64,000 nt of DNA from Actinokineospora enzanensis DSM 44649 (GTDB taxonomy: Bacteria; Actinomycetota; Actinomycetes; Mycobacteriales; Pseudonocardiaceae), in the NCBI RefSeq assembly GCF_000374445.1, contig NZ_KB894405.1:452407-516406 (forward strand). Direction: 5' to 3'. The translations under genes were made by a program, and so were the position numbers. Shown piece by piece: positions 43,598-52,969 of the stretch. Position 1 is the first letter of the stretch, and each line of letters opens with the position of its first letter. The notes below the pieces were generated by a model. It ran no database searches. It worked only from the letters and a program-made list of their open reading frames with translations, and was not told the origin of the DNA.

Positions 43598-45940
43598 TCA
43601 GTACCCAGCGGATGCCGGCCGAGCCCGCTGGCCAGGCACCGGAGGCAGGTGCAGGGGGAGACGCACGGTCACGGTGGTTCCCGGGTCGTGGTGGTCGATG
43701 GTGATGGTGCCGTGGTGGGCTTCGACGATGGCGCGGGTGATGGCCAGGCCCAGACCCGCGCCCGGGATGGCGCCGTGGCGGACGTTGGTCGCGCGGAAGA
43801 AGCTGCGGAACAGGTGGGGGCGGTCCTCGGCCGGTATTCCGATGCCCGTGTCGGTGACGGTGAGTTCGGCGGTGTCCAGCAGGCGGGTGAGGCGGATCGT
43901 GCCGGTGCGGGCGCCGTAGTTGATCGCGTTGGACACGAGGTGGTCGACGAGTTGGCGCAGTCGGGTGGGGTCGGCCTCGATGGGGAGGTGGTCGGGGGTG
44001 TCGATGTCGAGGTGGGCGGTGGTGGCGTCGCGGACGATGGTGGCGAAGTCCGTGGTGGTGGGGCGCAGGTCGGCGTCGCCGCTGCGTAGGGCGGCGAGGT
44101 CGAGCAGGTCGTCGACGATGGTCGTGAGCGCGGTCGCGTTGCGGTGGACGACCGACAGCAGGGGTTCGGTGGCGGGGTCGACGGGGCCGTCGAGCAGGAG
44201 TTCGGTGTAGGCGACGACCGCGGTCAGCGGTGTCCGCAGCTGGTGGCCGACCAGGCTGACGAAATCGTCGCGGGAGCTGTCCAGCTGGGCGGCGAGGCCC
44301 GCGGCGTGCCGTTGGGCGGCGAATTGTCCGATGTGGGCGGCGATGGAGCGCAGGGCCGCGGTGAAGTCGGCTTCGTCGGTCTCGCACGTGTCGGCGAAGC
44401 AGGCGAGTATCCCGACCGGGGGGCTGCCGGGGATGGGCATGGCCACGGCCGTGTGCAGCCCGGTTCTGGCATCGGCCATATCGGCGACCCAGACCGGTCT
44501 ACCGCTCGTCATGGCGGCTTCGTGCACGACTTCGTCGACGGAGGAGGCATCGAGCGGCGGCGCGGTCCATTGCCCGGCGGTGTGCAGGCTGTCGGTCACC
44601 GGGTCCACTAGCAACAGTCGCACGTGCGGCCATCCCAACGCATGGGCCACCGCCTCGGCGAGCGCGGGTGCCGCCTCGGTCAGGCTGACGGCCGTGGCCA
44701 GGGTCTCGGCCACCTGGAGTTCGCAGTGGCGGAAGCGCTCGAACCGGCGCTGGCGGGTCACGTCGTGCAGCACGGCGACAGCGCCCGTCACCCGTCCGTC
44801 GTCGTGGATGGCGGTGGCGTCGGCCAGGAAGGCGCGGACGGGCGCGCCGGGGAGCTTGACCACCAGGTCGGCGTCGCGCACCACGGCCCCGGCCAATGCC
44901 CTGGCCAGCGGTGTGTCCCGGCCGGACATGGGTGCGCCGTCGCCATGGAACAGCACCGAGTCCACCTGGTCGATGTTGCTGGAGATCCCGCCGCCCGCCA
45001 ACCCCATGCTCTGCCGCAACGCCTGGTTGAGCAGGACGACATTGCCCTCCGCGTCGCACGCGGCCACCGGGGCGTGCAGGTTGTCCAGCACCGTGTGCAG
45101 GAAACTGTCCTGTCGCGACGCCAACCGCTCCGCCGCCGCGCGTTCGGCCGCGTCGAGGACCAGTACCGACCACTGGTGCCCGTGCGCGGTCTCCCGATCC
45201 GAGATGGACAGTTCGACCGGCACCGGGTGCCCGTCGCTGTGGTGGGCCGTGACCCGGCTGCGGGCGGCCCGGCCGGTGGAGTCCCGGGCCCGTTCCCACG
45301 CCTGGGTGGGTATCAGGGTGTTCATCGGTCGACCGCGCAGCTCGGCGGTCGACCACCCGAACATCTCCGCCGCCGTGGTGTTGCACTCGGCGATATCACC
45401 ATGCGAATTGACCACCAGCACCGCTTCGTCCGGCCCGCCCGTGCCGATCGGCTTCTCCTGGCGCGGTGACGCGAACTCGCACAACCGCAGCAACGTCACC
45501 ATGTCGTCGTCGCTCCAGCGTCTGGGCAGGCCATCGGCGACGGCCAGCGCGCCCACCGCCCGGCCGTGCCCGTCCCGCAGCGGAACACCCAGGTAGGCCC
45601 GCAGGACGCCGCTTCGGACGGCGTCGAAACCGCGGTAGTCCGGGTCGGCTCGGGCGTCGTCGATGGCCACCGGCCGGTTCGTGCTCACCACGACCGGGCA
45701 GAAGGAACCGGTCAGCGGCATGTCCCGGGACGCGGAGAACTCCGGCGGTAGCCCGGAGCGCCCGGCGAAATGCACCGAGGTGGTCCGCACCAGCGTGAGC
45801 ACCGCCATCGGGGCCCCCAGCGCGCGGGTCGCCAACCACGCGATCCAGTCGGCCGGTACCGACCGGCCGGGCAGGGCTCGTTCCACACCATGCACCGCCG
45901 CCAGGCGCCGCGCCTCGGCGAGCACGGACTCGTCGATCAC
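43598..45940 (-). CDS. orphan sensor histidine kinase with GAF and PAS domains
   Basis: About 780 residues from a GTG at 45940 with AAGGG upstream; a TTG at 45964 is also open. Domain order: GAF-like (about 25-165, VPLRDGHGRAVGALAVADG), PAS (about 170-290), second PAS (about 290-405), second GAF (about 410-560), HisKA with the phosphorylated His in SLVGHQLRTPL, and a HATPase with N-box NAINYG, G1 DTGIGIPAED and G2 GAGLGLAI. There are no membrane segments, so it is a cytoplasmic sensor. No response regulator is adjacent. It converges on the SLATT-like gene. Confidence 0.9.
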   Translation of the reverse strand: MIDESVLAEARRLAAVHGVERALPGRSVPADWIAWLATRALGAPMAVLTLVRTTSVHFAGRSGLPPEFSASRDMPLTGSFCPVVVSTNRPVAIDDARADPDYRGFDAVRSGVLRAYLGVPLRDGHGRAVGALAVADGLPRRWSDDDMVTLLRLCEFASPRQEKPIGTGGPDEAVLVVNSHGDIAECNTTAAEMFGWSTAELRGRPMNTLIPTQAWERARDSTGRAARSRVTAHHSDGHPVPVELSISDRETAHGHQWSVLVLDAAERAAAERLASRQDSFLHTVLDNLHAPVAACDAEGNVVLLNQALRQSMGLAGGGISSNIDQVDSVLFHGDGAPMSGRDTPLARALAGAVVRDADLVVKLPGAPVRAFLADATAIHDDGRVTGAVAVLHDVTRQRRFERFRHCELQVAETLATAVSLTEAAPALAEAVAHALGWPHVRLLLVDPVTDSLHTAGQWTAPPLDASSVDEVVHEAAMTSGRPVWVADMADARTGLHTAVAMPIPGSPPVGILACFADTCETDEADFTAALRSIAAHIGQFAAQRHAAGLAAQLDSSRDDFVSLVGHQLRTPLTAVVAYTELLLDGPVDPATEPLLSVVHRNATALTTIVDDLLDLAALRSGDADLRPTTTDFATIVRDATTAHLDIDTPDHLPIEADPTRLRQLVDHLVSNAINYGARTGTIRLTRLLDTAELTVTDTGIGIPAEDRPHLFRSFFRATNVRHGAIPGAGLGLAITRAIVEAHHGTITIDHHDPGTTVTVRLPLHLPPVPGQRARPASAGY

Positions 45941-46750
45941 AACCACGACCCTTGGATGCCCCAAGTGCGGCCGCGGGGCAACTCGACTAACCCGTTCGTG
46001 TACAAGTAGCCCGCCGCCGCCGATCCACGGTGTGACCCTCGATGGGATACAGTGGTGTTGCAGGCCCGCTCACGTCTCGTGGGCGCTGTTCCAGGACGCG
46101 CCATCCGAGAGCGCTGGTCCGTCTGCCGATCGATGTTCGCCGTGGCCGCTCCCACTCGCGCCTGACCGTGCGGATACGTCGATCCGACAGGTTCATTCGC
46201 GACACATAAGGAAACAATGCCTCCGAGGACGACTCGACCGAGCACCGACCAGGCGAACCCGGCATGTCCGATGGTCTTCAGCCATCCGCAGGTCGACGAC
46301 CGGACAACGGCTCGACAGCGCGGCGCCATGCCGCCGTCCCCGCTCTTCCGGCCGATGCGGGGCTCGACGACCGACCCGACGCGGCCCGACGGCGGTGACG
46401 CGTGGCGCGACCCTCGTCGCACCCGCCCGGCCCCGGCACACCGAGAGCGGACGGCGTCGCTGACCCCCGGACCACGGCGGCGCCGGGCCAGTCCGCTGTG
46501 ACGCAATCGAGCACGGAGGGCCTCGGCGACGCGGTCTCCCTGCCCTGCAACGGTCGCGACCCTGGGTGATCCTCCGCAGGCACGAGCCCGGTGGGCCGGG
46601 CGTCGAGTTGCCACGTTTCGGAAAGTCGACCACCGGGCATTCTCTGCGCAGCCTCCCACCCGTGGCCGAGGCAGGCGGGGGCGTGCGCCGGGCGGTCGGT
46701 GCCGCGTCGGCATCAGGACGTCGGCATCAGGACAATGTGGAGGCAAGGAC
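45941..46750. other. long non-coding stretch
   Basis: 810 bases between the sensor kinase start and a small membrane protein gene. Open frames on both strands are Arg/Pro/Gly-rich and lack ribosome-binding sites; I see no gene, tRNA or repeat. Confidence 0.45.
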
Positions 46751-46909
46751 ATGGTCGTACTCGTGGTCGTGCTGCTCGTGGCGTGGCTGATCGTCTCCAT
46801 CATCGGGTTCGCGCTCAAGGGGCTGCTGTGGTTGGGGCTCATCGGCATCGTCCTCTTCCTGGGGACGGCGGCGATCGGGGCCGTCAAGCGCAAGAGTTCT
46901 CGACGATAG
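46751..46909 (+). CDS. 52-residue membrane protein
   Basis: A very small gene with GTGGAGGCAAGGAC before its ATG. The 52 residues form two hydrophobic segments (VVLVVVLLVAWLIVSIIGFAL and LLWLGLIGIVLFLGTAAIGAV) separated by a lysine and glycine turn, and end in KRKSSRR. The shape is like the small stress-related membrane proteins common in actinomycetes, whose function is unclear. A strong terminator follows 37 bases downstream, which supports expression as a single gene. Confidence 0.75.
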   Translation: MVVLVVVLLVAWLIVSIIGFALKGLLWLGLIGIVLFLGTAAIGAVKRKSSRR

Positions 46910-46945
46910 CCTGGCGAGCCGATATCCGGCGCGGAGCAAAGCCGT

Positions 46946-46978
46946 GCGAGGCGCGCACCCACCGGGTGCGCGCCTCGC
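46946..46978. terminator. bidirectional hairpin terminator
   Basis: A perfect 15-base stem (GCGAGGCGCGCACCC at 46946-46960 and complement at 46964-46978) with a 3-base loop between two converging genes. There is no T-run. Confidence 0.75.
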
Positions 46979-46995
46979 GGTTCAATGCCAAGGGG

Positions 46996-49900
46996 CTACT
47001 CGAAGTACTTCAGGCCCCACCCGGTGTCGCTGTTGGCGCCGGGCACGTTCTGGCGACTGTAGGTGCTGTCGCCCCACCAACAGAACGTGCCGGTGTGCCA
47101 CAGCCGGTTCGCCCAGGAATAGGGCGTGCCCTTGGGAACGGCGTGGTACATCATCGGGAACATCGGCCCGGCGGGCGGACTGGTGTCGATGTCCCCCTTC
47201 TCCAGTACGAAACTATGGCTGCCCGGACCGTTGACGTACAGCGTCGGATCCCAGCCGTCCATTATGGAGTCCCGGACCGAGCCGAACTGGCAACCGTTGG
47301 ACTTGTACCAGTCCCACACGTACGTCGGGTCGCCGCCCTTGCGCAGCCGCAGGTCCGCGATGCAGTACTGGTCGCTCCAGGATCCGTTGGCCGAGTAGGT
47401 GATGTGCAGTTGGCCGTTGGGGTCCTTGATGGGCGCCGGTGCCTCGTTGATGAACGGGTTGCCGACCCTACGTTCCCACGGTTCCCGTGGTTGTGAGATC
47501 CGGGCACGGGGGCCGGTCGGTGTCGCCGGGTCGCTCATCTGGACCAGGTACAGGTTCTGCTCGACGTTGGTGTCGCCCTCCCAACCCGACCAGACGAACC
47601 ACAGCTGGTTCTCGAAGGTGAACGCGGTGCCGTCCACGGCCCATTTGTCATCCGGCAACGGCATTTTTCGGTGGGTGCCGTAGCCGGTCGTCGGCCGGTC
47701 GGAGCTGATCACGTACATCCGATGTGCATTCCCGCTTCCGGCGGAGAAATACACGTAGTAGCGGCCGCCGACGAGCACGAGTTCCGGGGCCCAGACCTCA
47801 CCCATCCCCGGATCGGACCAGATCCTGCCGCGCGCGGCGCCGCCGAGCCCGTTCGGCGCCGAAGCCTGTCGGACGTAGATGCTGCCGCCGTCGGATTCCA
47901 CCGAGTAGTACGTGCTGCCGACCCGCATCACACTCGGGTCGGCGTTCCTGATGGACGTCTGGCCCGGCGCCCCGGTCGTCGGTTCATCCTCGAAGAACTT
48001 CAGCCCGAACCCGGTGTCATTGTTCGCGCCGGGCACGTTCTGGCGGCTGTAGGTGCTGTTGCCCCACCAGCTGAACGTGCCGGTGAACCAGTGCCGGTTG
48101 CCCCAGCTGTAGGGCGTTCCCTTGGGCACGGCGTGGTACATCAGCGGGAACCGGGGTCCGGCGGGTGGGCTGGTGGAGATGTCGCCGTATTCCAGCACGA
48201 AACTGTGGCTGCCGGGTCCGTCCACGTACAACGTCGGGTCCCAGCCCTTGGCGATGGTGGCGCGATAGGAGCCGAACTCGCAGCCATTTGACTTGTACCA
48301 GTCCCACACGTATGTCGGGTCGCCGCCCTTGCGGAGACGCAGGTCCGCGATGCAGTAGTGGTCGGTCCAGGACCCGTTGGCCGAGTACACGATATGCAGT
48401 TGGCCGTTGGGGTCCTTGATGGGGGCGGGCGCCTCGTTGATGAACGGGTTGCCGACCACGCGTTCCCACGACTCCCGGGGCTGGGAGATCCGATACCGCT
48501 TGCCGGTGACGTCGGACGGGCTGGTCATCTCGGCGAGGTAGAGGTTCTGCTCGATATTGGTGTCACCCTCCCAACCGGACCAGACGAACCACATCTTGTC
48601 GCCGAAGTAGAAAGCCGAGCCGTCCACCGACCATTTGTCGTCGGGCAGGTTCAGCTTCATCGGGTCGCTGAAACCGCGGTCCGGCACGTTCGACCAGGTG
48701 TAGTACATGCGTTGCCCGCCCTGGCCGTCACCGGAGGCGAAATAGACCGCGTACACCTGGGTGCCCAGCGCGGCATTGAGCCGCATCAGTTTCGGCGCCC
48801 ACAGGTTGGGCATGTTCTTCGGCGTCGACCAGATCAGCCTGCGGTCCGCGTTCTGCAACCCGTGGATGTCGGCGGCCGACCGGGAGTAGATATTGCCGCC
48901 GTCGGACTCCACCGAGTAGTACGTGGCGCCGACCCGGATCACACTGGGGTCCGCGTTCTTGATGCTCTGACCGGGCGGTCCCGGCTTGCCCGGCGGGCGG
49001 GTCACCGGCGGCGGGGGCAGCGGGGAGTTCGCGTCCTCGAAGAAGCCCAGGCTGTAGCCGGTGTTCACGTTGTCCCCCGGCACGTTCTGCCTGCCGTACG
49101 GGATGTCCTTCCACCAGGTGAAAGCGCCGGAGTACCAGACCCGGTTCTCCCACTTGTAGGTCATCCCCTTGGGCACGCCGTGGTACATCAGCGGGAACTT
49201 CCGCCCGGCGGGCGGGCTGGTGGCGATATCCCCGTTCGCCAGCACGAAACTGTGGTGCCCCGGGCCGTTGACGTGCTCGGTCGCCGTCCAGCCGGACATC
49301 ATGCTCGCGCCGTCGGAGCCCATCACGCAGCCGTTGGACTTGTACCAGTCCCACACGTACTCCGGATTGCCCCCGGCCTTAAGCCGTAGATCGCCCAGGC
49401 AGTATTTGTCGGTCCACGACCCGTTCGCCGAGTACACGATGTGCAGCTGGCCGTTGGGGTCGCGGATCGGTTCCGGTGCCTCGTTGATGAACGGATTGCC
49501 TGTCACCCGCTCCCACGGCTCGCGGGGCTGGGAGATCTGGAAGCGGGCACCGGTCGGCGTGGTCGGATTGCTCATTCGTGCCAGGTAGAGGTTCTGCTCG
49601 ATGTTGGTGTCGCCCGCCCAGCCTGACCAGACGAACCAGAGCTGGTTGTCGAAAGTGAACGCGGCGCCGTCGATGGCCCATTTATCGTCGGGCAGGGCGA
49701 GTTTCTGTTCTCTGCCGTAATTGCGGTCCGGTGAGTCCGAACTGATCACGTACATTCGATGGGCGCTGCCTCTGCCCGCGGAGAAGTAGATGTAATATCG
49801 GTCGCCGAGCTTCACCAACTCCGGTGCCCAGATTTCGCCGAGTCCATTGTCGGCCCACACCGACGACCGGACCGAGTCGTCGAGGTTCTCAGGGCTGGAC

Positions 49901-51576
49901 GCGGAGCGCACCATGACGCGGCCGTAGCTGGACTCCACCGAGTAATAGGTGCCGCCGACCCGGATCACGCTGGGATCGGCGTTGCGGATGTCGGTCCGTC
50001 CCACGGTCGGCGCAGGCAGCCGGTCGAGCCGGTTGTTGCTCGGCTCCACCACCCAGCCGCGGATCTGGGCGTCCGCGACGGTGCGGGCGAACGCGTCGGC
50101 GATCTTGTGCGCGCCCGTGTCGTTCGGGCTGAGCCCGTCGGTGTCCAGGTGGGCGGTGTCGACGTCGCGCATGGAGATCAGCAGCACCTTGTGCCCGGCC
50201 CGCTGCTCGTCGGCGACCAGCGCGCGGATGGCGGAGTTCACCGCGGTGATCCGCCGCTGGGTCTCGGCGTCGGTGGCCGGGATCAGCTCGGCCACCCCCA
50301 CGACGATCTGCGGGTTCACCGCCCGCGCCTCGGTGACCAGGTTCGCCAGTCTGCCCGCGACGTCGTCCTGGTGCTCGGCCAGGACGTCGTTGAGGCCTGC
50401 CTGCACGAGCACGATGTTGGGCTGGTACTCCGGGATGTCGCCCTCGCCGCGTCTGCCCAGCTGGGAGGTGTCGTCGCCGGGTTTGCCGGTGTAGTTCAGG
50501 CCGTCGCCCGCCGACTGCGAACCGACGAGCTCCACGGGCAGGTCCCGTTTGCGCGAGACGAGCACCGCGAGCGCGCCCAGCATCCCGGCGAGCGTGGTGC
50601 CGATCCACGCGCCGGGCGGTTTGTCCGCGTGCACCAGGTTCGCGGTGGTGTTGACCCGCATCGGCGCCGTCGGCCTGCTGCCCGCGGCCGCCTGTATCGG
50701 CCCCCATCGGACCGGTGCGTGATCGGAGGACCGCATGTCCATCCGCTCGGGTCGGATGGTGTAGTTCATCTCGGTGGTGACGAAGTAGTCGAGCTCCCCG
50801 CCGTCATCGTGCGTCGTCTCACCCGAGCCGCGGACGACGGCGTTCTGCGGGTAGCCGCCGCGGGCCCGTAGTTCCTCGGGTTCGAGGTTGAAATCGCCCC
50901 CGACGGTCCAGTGGAAGTCCTGCGGATTCTGGTTGGCCTCCCGCGCCCAGTCCCGGACGCGTTGCTCGATGCGGTTGAGCATCGGCACCACGTCGTTCCC
51001 CGTACCGGACAGTGCATGCATGGTGAAATACCAAAAATGACCGAACCGAACCCCCAACGCGTTCCGCCCCGGCGCCACCGGGTTCTCCACGATCCGCACC
51101 TCGTCCGGGTGATCACGGGTGACGATCGCGATGTTGACCCGCCCCTGGTTGTCGGTCTCCGGAGCGTTCACGCCACCTTGTGTCTGGGCGTAGAAAACGT
51201 TGTACGTCGTGGGGTCACGGTCGGTGCCCGGCGTCCACTCGTAATGGGTGTACCGACGCCGCTCCGGAGCGGGGGTCCACCAATCGGTCCCGTCCCCCGC
51301 GGCAGGCGGCCCCCCGTTCCCGACCTCCTGCAACAGGACGACACGGGCATTGCGGGCGTAATCATGCACCGCACTGGTCCACTTACTGGCCGCATCACCC
51401 CCGGCGGTCCGCCCCTGGAGATTGTTGGTGATCACCGTGGCCTCATCCAACGGCAAGTCGCTGCTCGCCTGCGCCACCGCCGGGGACGGCACCGCGACAC
51501 CGGAGAACACCACCCCCAGACTCACCACGCAGGCGATCGGTACACGCGCGCGCCGGAATATCCGAAAGAACGACAT
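46996..51576 (-). CDS. giant secreted CdtB-like nuclease / SGNH-like / triple GH43 protein
   Basis: 1526 residues. Signal peptide about 1-36. Residues 44-292 are a DNase-I-fold domain most like the CdtB subunit of cytolethal distending toxin. Segments NNLQGR (51-56), LLQEVG (E84), RVNIAIVTR, FTMHALSGTGND (H187), GGDFN (D228, N230) and SSDHAPV (D285, H286) keep all catalytic positions. Residues 340-510 resemble a CE3-type SGNH esterase (VGSQSAG, GLND), but the nucleophile block is missing and the usual DGLHPND is DGLSPND. Three GH43 five-bladed propellers follow at about 529-846, 871-1196 and 1208-1526. Each has the base Asp in NADPSV, an Asp in DG(A/S/T)AF and the acid Glu in FINEAP, as in alpha-L-arabinofuranosidases. 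Proline-rich linkers join the propellers. An exported nuclease or phosphodiesterase targeted to arabinose-containing glycans is the simplest reading. Confidence 0.88.
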   Translation of the reverse strand: MSFFRIFRRARVPIACVVSLGVVFSGVAVPSPAVAQASSDLPLDEATVITNNLQGRTAGGDAASKWTSAVHDYARNARVVLLQEVGNGGPPAAGDGTDWWTPAPERRRYTHYEWTPGTDRDPTTYNVFYAQTQGGVNAPETDNQGRVNIAIVTRDHPDEVRIVENPVAPGRNALGVRFGHFWYFTMHALSGTGNDVVPMLNRIEQRVRDWAREANQNPQDFHWTVGGDFNLEPEELRARGGYPQNAVVRGSGETTHDDGGELDYFVTTEMNYTIRPERMDMRSSDHAPVRWGPIQAAAGSRPTAPMRVNTTANLVHADKPPGAWIGTTLAGMLGALAVLVSRKRDLPVELVGSQSAGDGLNYTGKPGDDTSQLGRRGEGDIPEYQPNIVLVQAGLNDVLAEHQDDVAGRLANLVTEARAVNPQIVVGVAELIPATDAETQRRITAVNSAIRALVADEQRAGHKVLLISMRDVDTAHLDTDGLSPNDTGAHKIADAFARTVADAQIRGWVVEPSNNRLDRLPAPTVGRTDIRNADPSVIRVGGTYYSVESSYGRVMVRSASSPENLDDSVRSSVWADNGLGEIWAPELVKLGDRYYIYFSAGRGSAHRMYVISSDSPDRNYGREQKLALPDDKWAIDGAAFTFDNQLWFVWSGWAGDTNIEQNLYLARMSNPTTPTGARFQISQPREPWERVTGNPFINEAPEPIRDPNGQLHIVYSANGSWTDKYCLGDLRLKAGGNPEYVWDWYKSNGCVMGSDGASMMSGWTATEHVNGPGHHSFVLANGDIATSPPAGRKFPLMYHGVPKGMTYKWENRVWYSGAFTWWKDIPYGRQNVPGDNVNTGYSLGFFEDANSPLPPPPVTRPPGKPGPPGQSIKNADPSVIRVGATYYSVESDGGNIYSRSAADIHGLQNADRRLIWSTPKNMPNLWAPKLMRLNAALGTQVYAVYFASGDGQGGQRMYYTWSNVPDRGFSDPMKLNLPDDKWSVDGSAFYFGDKMWFVWSGWEGDTNIEQNLYLAEMTSPSDVTGKRYRISQPRESWERVVGNPFINEAPAPIKDPNGQLHIVYSANGSWTDHYCIADLRLRKGGDPTYVWDWYKSNGCEFGSYRATIAKGWDPTLYVDGPGSHSFVLEYGDISTSPPAGPRFPLMYHAVPKGTPYSWGNRHWFTGTFSWWGNSTYSRQNVPGANNDTGFGLKFFEDEPTTGAPGQTSIRNADPSVMRVGSTYYSVESDGGSIYVRQASAPNGLGGAARGRIWSDPGMGEVWAPELVLVGGRYYVYFSAGSGNAHRMYVISSDRPTTGYGTHRKMPLPDDKWAVDGTAFTFENQLWFVWSGWEGDTNVEQNLYLVQMSDPATPTGPRARISQPREPWERRVGNPFINEAPAPIKDPNGQLHITYSANGSWSDQYCIADLRLRKGGDPTYVWDWYKSNGCQFGSVRDSIMDGWDPTLYVNGPGSHSFVLEKGDIDTSPPAGPMFPMMYHAVPKGTPYSWANRLWHTGTFCWWGDSTYSRQNVPGANSDTGWGLKYFE
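46999..49992 (-). repeat. three tandem GH43 propeller modules (about 1 kb each)
   Basis: Modules begin near 49992, 48966 and 47955 with (I)(R/K)NADPSV and end near 49030, 47980 and 46999 with a YxRQNVPG...GxxFFE/YFE motif. The second and third are closest to each other; the first differs in having GPGHHSF where they have GPGSHSF. This looks like intragenic duplication. Confidence 0.85.
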
Positions 51577-51744
51577 GTCCGGAGCGTAACCCCGACACCG
51601 ATAATCGACGCGAAAGTCATCTGCACTCGGGAAACCTCCTGCCCGAATTCGAGCAGATCTGCCTGAAAGACTTGGAGAATGTGCCCATAAGACTTTGAAC
51701 GTTCATTGGCGCTGGTCGCAGGTCTCGGTCCACGTCCTCGATCG

Positions 51745-52269
51745 TCAGGCGGCCATTTCCACGGTCGGCCGAGGCGTGGCCGCCAGTCGCCGGGACCGCA
51801 TGGCCAGGATGATCATGACTGCCGGGATGAGCAGGTCGGTGACGAGGACGCCGCCGGTGTTGCCCGAGGCGTGGTCACCGTTGGCGAACCACTGGTAGAC
51901 GTGGCCGACCACCGCTCCCCAGAGGAACATCCCGGCACCGAGCCCGATGGTGATGCGCTCGCGCGACGTGGCCGAGGCGGCGCGGAAGCCCAGGACGGCC
52001 AGCCCGAGGTTGGCGAAGGCGATCTCGAACAGGAACGGCGTCCGACCGAAGCCGATCGCGGTGGCCATGACATCCGGGAAGGCGAGGAACGCGACCGTCA
52101 TCCACAGGCTGCCGAAGCCCATGGCGCCGATCGCCCACCAACGCTGCCAGATCTCCAGCCGCTCGTGACTCGACGTGGCGTGGCGGGCCCGCACGAACGC
52201 CCCGATGGCCGGCACCAGGATCCAGACCAGGGGAAAGGCGGACTGGGCGAGGTAGGAGAAGGTGTCCAT
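51745..52269 (-). CDS. small multi-spanning membrane protein (DUF6790-like)
   Basis: A 174-residue protein with about five hydrophobic segments (AFPLVWILVPAIGAFV; WWAIGAMGFGSLWMTVAFLAF; IAFANLGLAVLGF; IGLGAGMFLWGAVVGHVY; VLVTDLLIPAVMIILAM). It ends in a basic, then threonine/proline tail. It resembles the DUF6790 family of unknown function. It is divergent from a MarR regulator across 57 bases that contain a palindrome, so it is the likely MarR target. Confidence 0.8.
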   Translation of the reverse strand: MDTFSYLAQSAFPLVWILVPAIGAFVRARHATSSHERLEIWQRWWAIGAMGFGSLWMTVAFLAFPDVMATAIGFGRTPFLFEIAFANLGLAVLGFRAASATSRERITIGLGAGMFLWGAVVGHVYQWFANGDHASGNTGGVLVTDLLIPAVMIILAMRSRRLAATPRPTVEMAA

Positions 52270-52284
52270 GGACGCATTCTTACC

Positions 52285-52300
52285 TGGTTAATATTAATCA
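52285..52300. promoter_or_regulatory. MarR operator candidate
   Basis: TTAATATTAA (52288-52297) is a perfect palindrome, extended with TGG and TCA flanks to a 16-base near-dyad. It is the only A/T-rich stretch in the 57-base gap between the DUF6790-like and MarR genes. Confidence 0.6.
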
Positions 52301-52326
52301 GTCAACACTCATGCTATGGTGATGCC

Positions 52327-52746
52327 GTGGACGATGGACTCGCAGACCTGCTGCACCGCGTGGTCATGCTGCTGGGCGAGGCGGCCCGGCGCCGCACCGA
52401 CGACCGCGACGGCCTGACCTACAGCCAGATGCGGCTGCTGGGTGCGCTGGAGGAGATCGAGCCCACGACGCAACACCGACTCGCGCAGGCACTGTCGGTG
52501 TCCGACCCGGCGATCAGCCGAGCCCTACGACCACTCGAAGCCGACGGCCTGGTGCAGATCACCACCGACCCCGACCACGCCCGACGGAGACTGGTCCGTC
52601 TCACCGAAACCGGCCGGAAAGCCTTCCATACCAGCGGAAAACCACTCTACGACGAACTCCGCACCCGACTCGTCGCGGCGGACTTCCCCTATGAGCGCTA
52701 CCTCGAAGACACCCTCCGGCTGGCCAGACTCCTCGACTCCGAATGA
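52327..52746 (+). CDS. MarR-family transcriptional regulator
   Basis: A 139-residue winged-helix regulator: MRLLGALEEIEPTTQHRLAQALSVSDPAISRALRPLEADGLVQ across the recognition region, and the wing DPDHARRRLVRLTETG. The GTG at 52327 is chosen because it starts the conserved helix 1; the longer frame is a shadow of the divergent gene. MarR proteins typically repress the divergent gene and themselves and release on binding phenolic compounds. Confidence 0.92.
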   Translation: MDDGLADLLHRVVMLLGEAARRRTDDRDGLTYSQMRLLGALEEIEPTTQHRLAQALSVSDPAISRALRPLEADGLVQITTDPDHARRRLVRLTETGRKAFHTSGKPLYDELRTRLVAADFPYERYLEDTLRLARLLDSE

Positions 52747-52969
52747 CAGCCCTTCACCACGAAACTTCGCCAGCACGTCCAGAACTCCAGCGGCGCAAGA
52801 TAGGAATCACAGGTCACGGCCTGTGTGATTGCTGTCAGTGCCCTCGGGCGGCGTTTGCACAGCATTCACCGCGCGCCGGTTGGGGTCCGGGGCGCAATGG
52901 GGGAACACCCGTCACTGGGAGCGGCAGGCACTCGGCAAAGCCCCCGTCGTGACGCAACCGACCAGGGCG

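Noticed and set aside
46001..46962. Long minus-strand frame upstream of the sensor kinase
   Set aside because: Composition is Arg/Gly/Pro-rich, with no start context or domain, and it overlaps the small membrane protein gene antisense.
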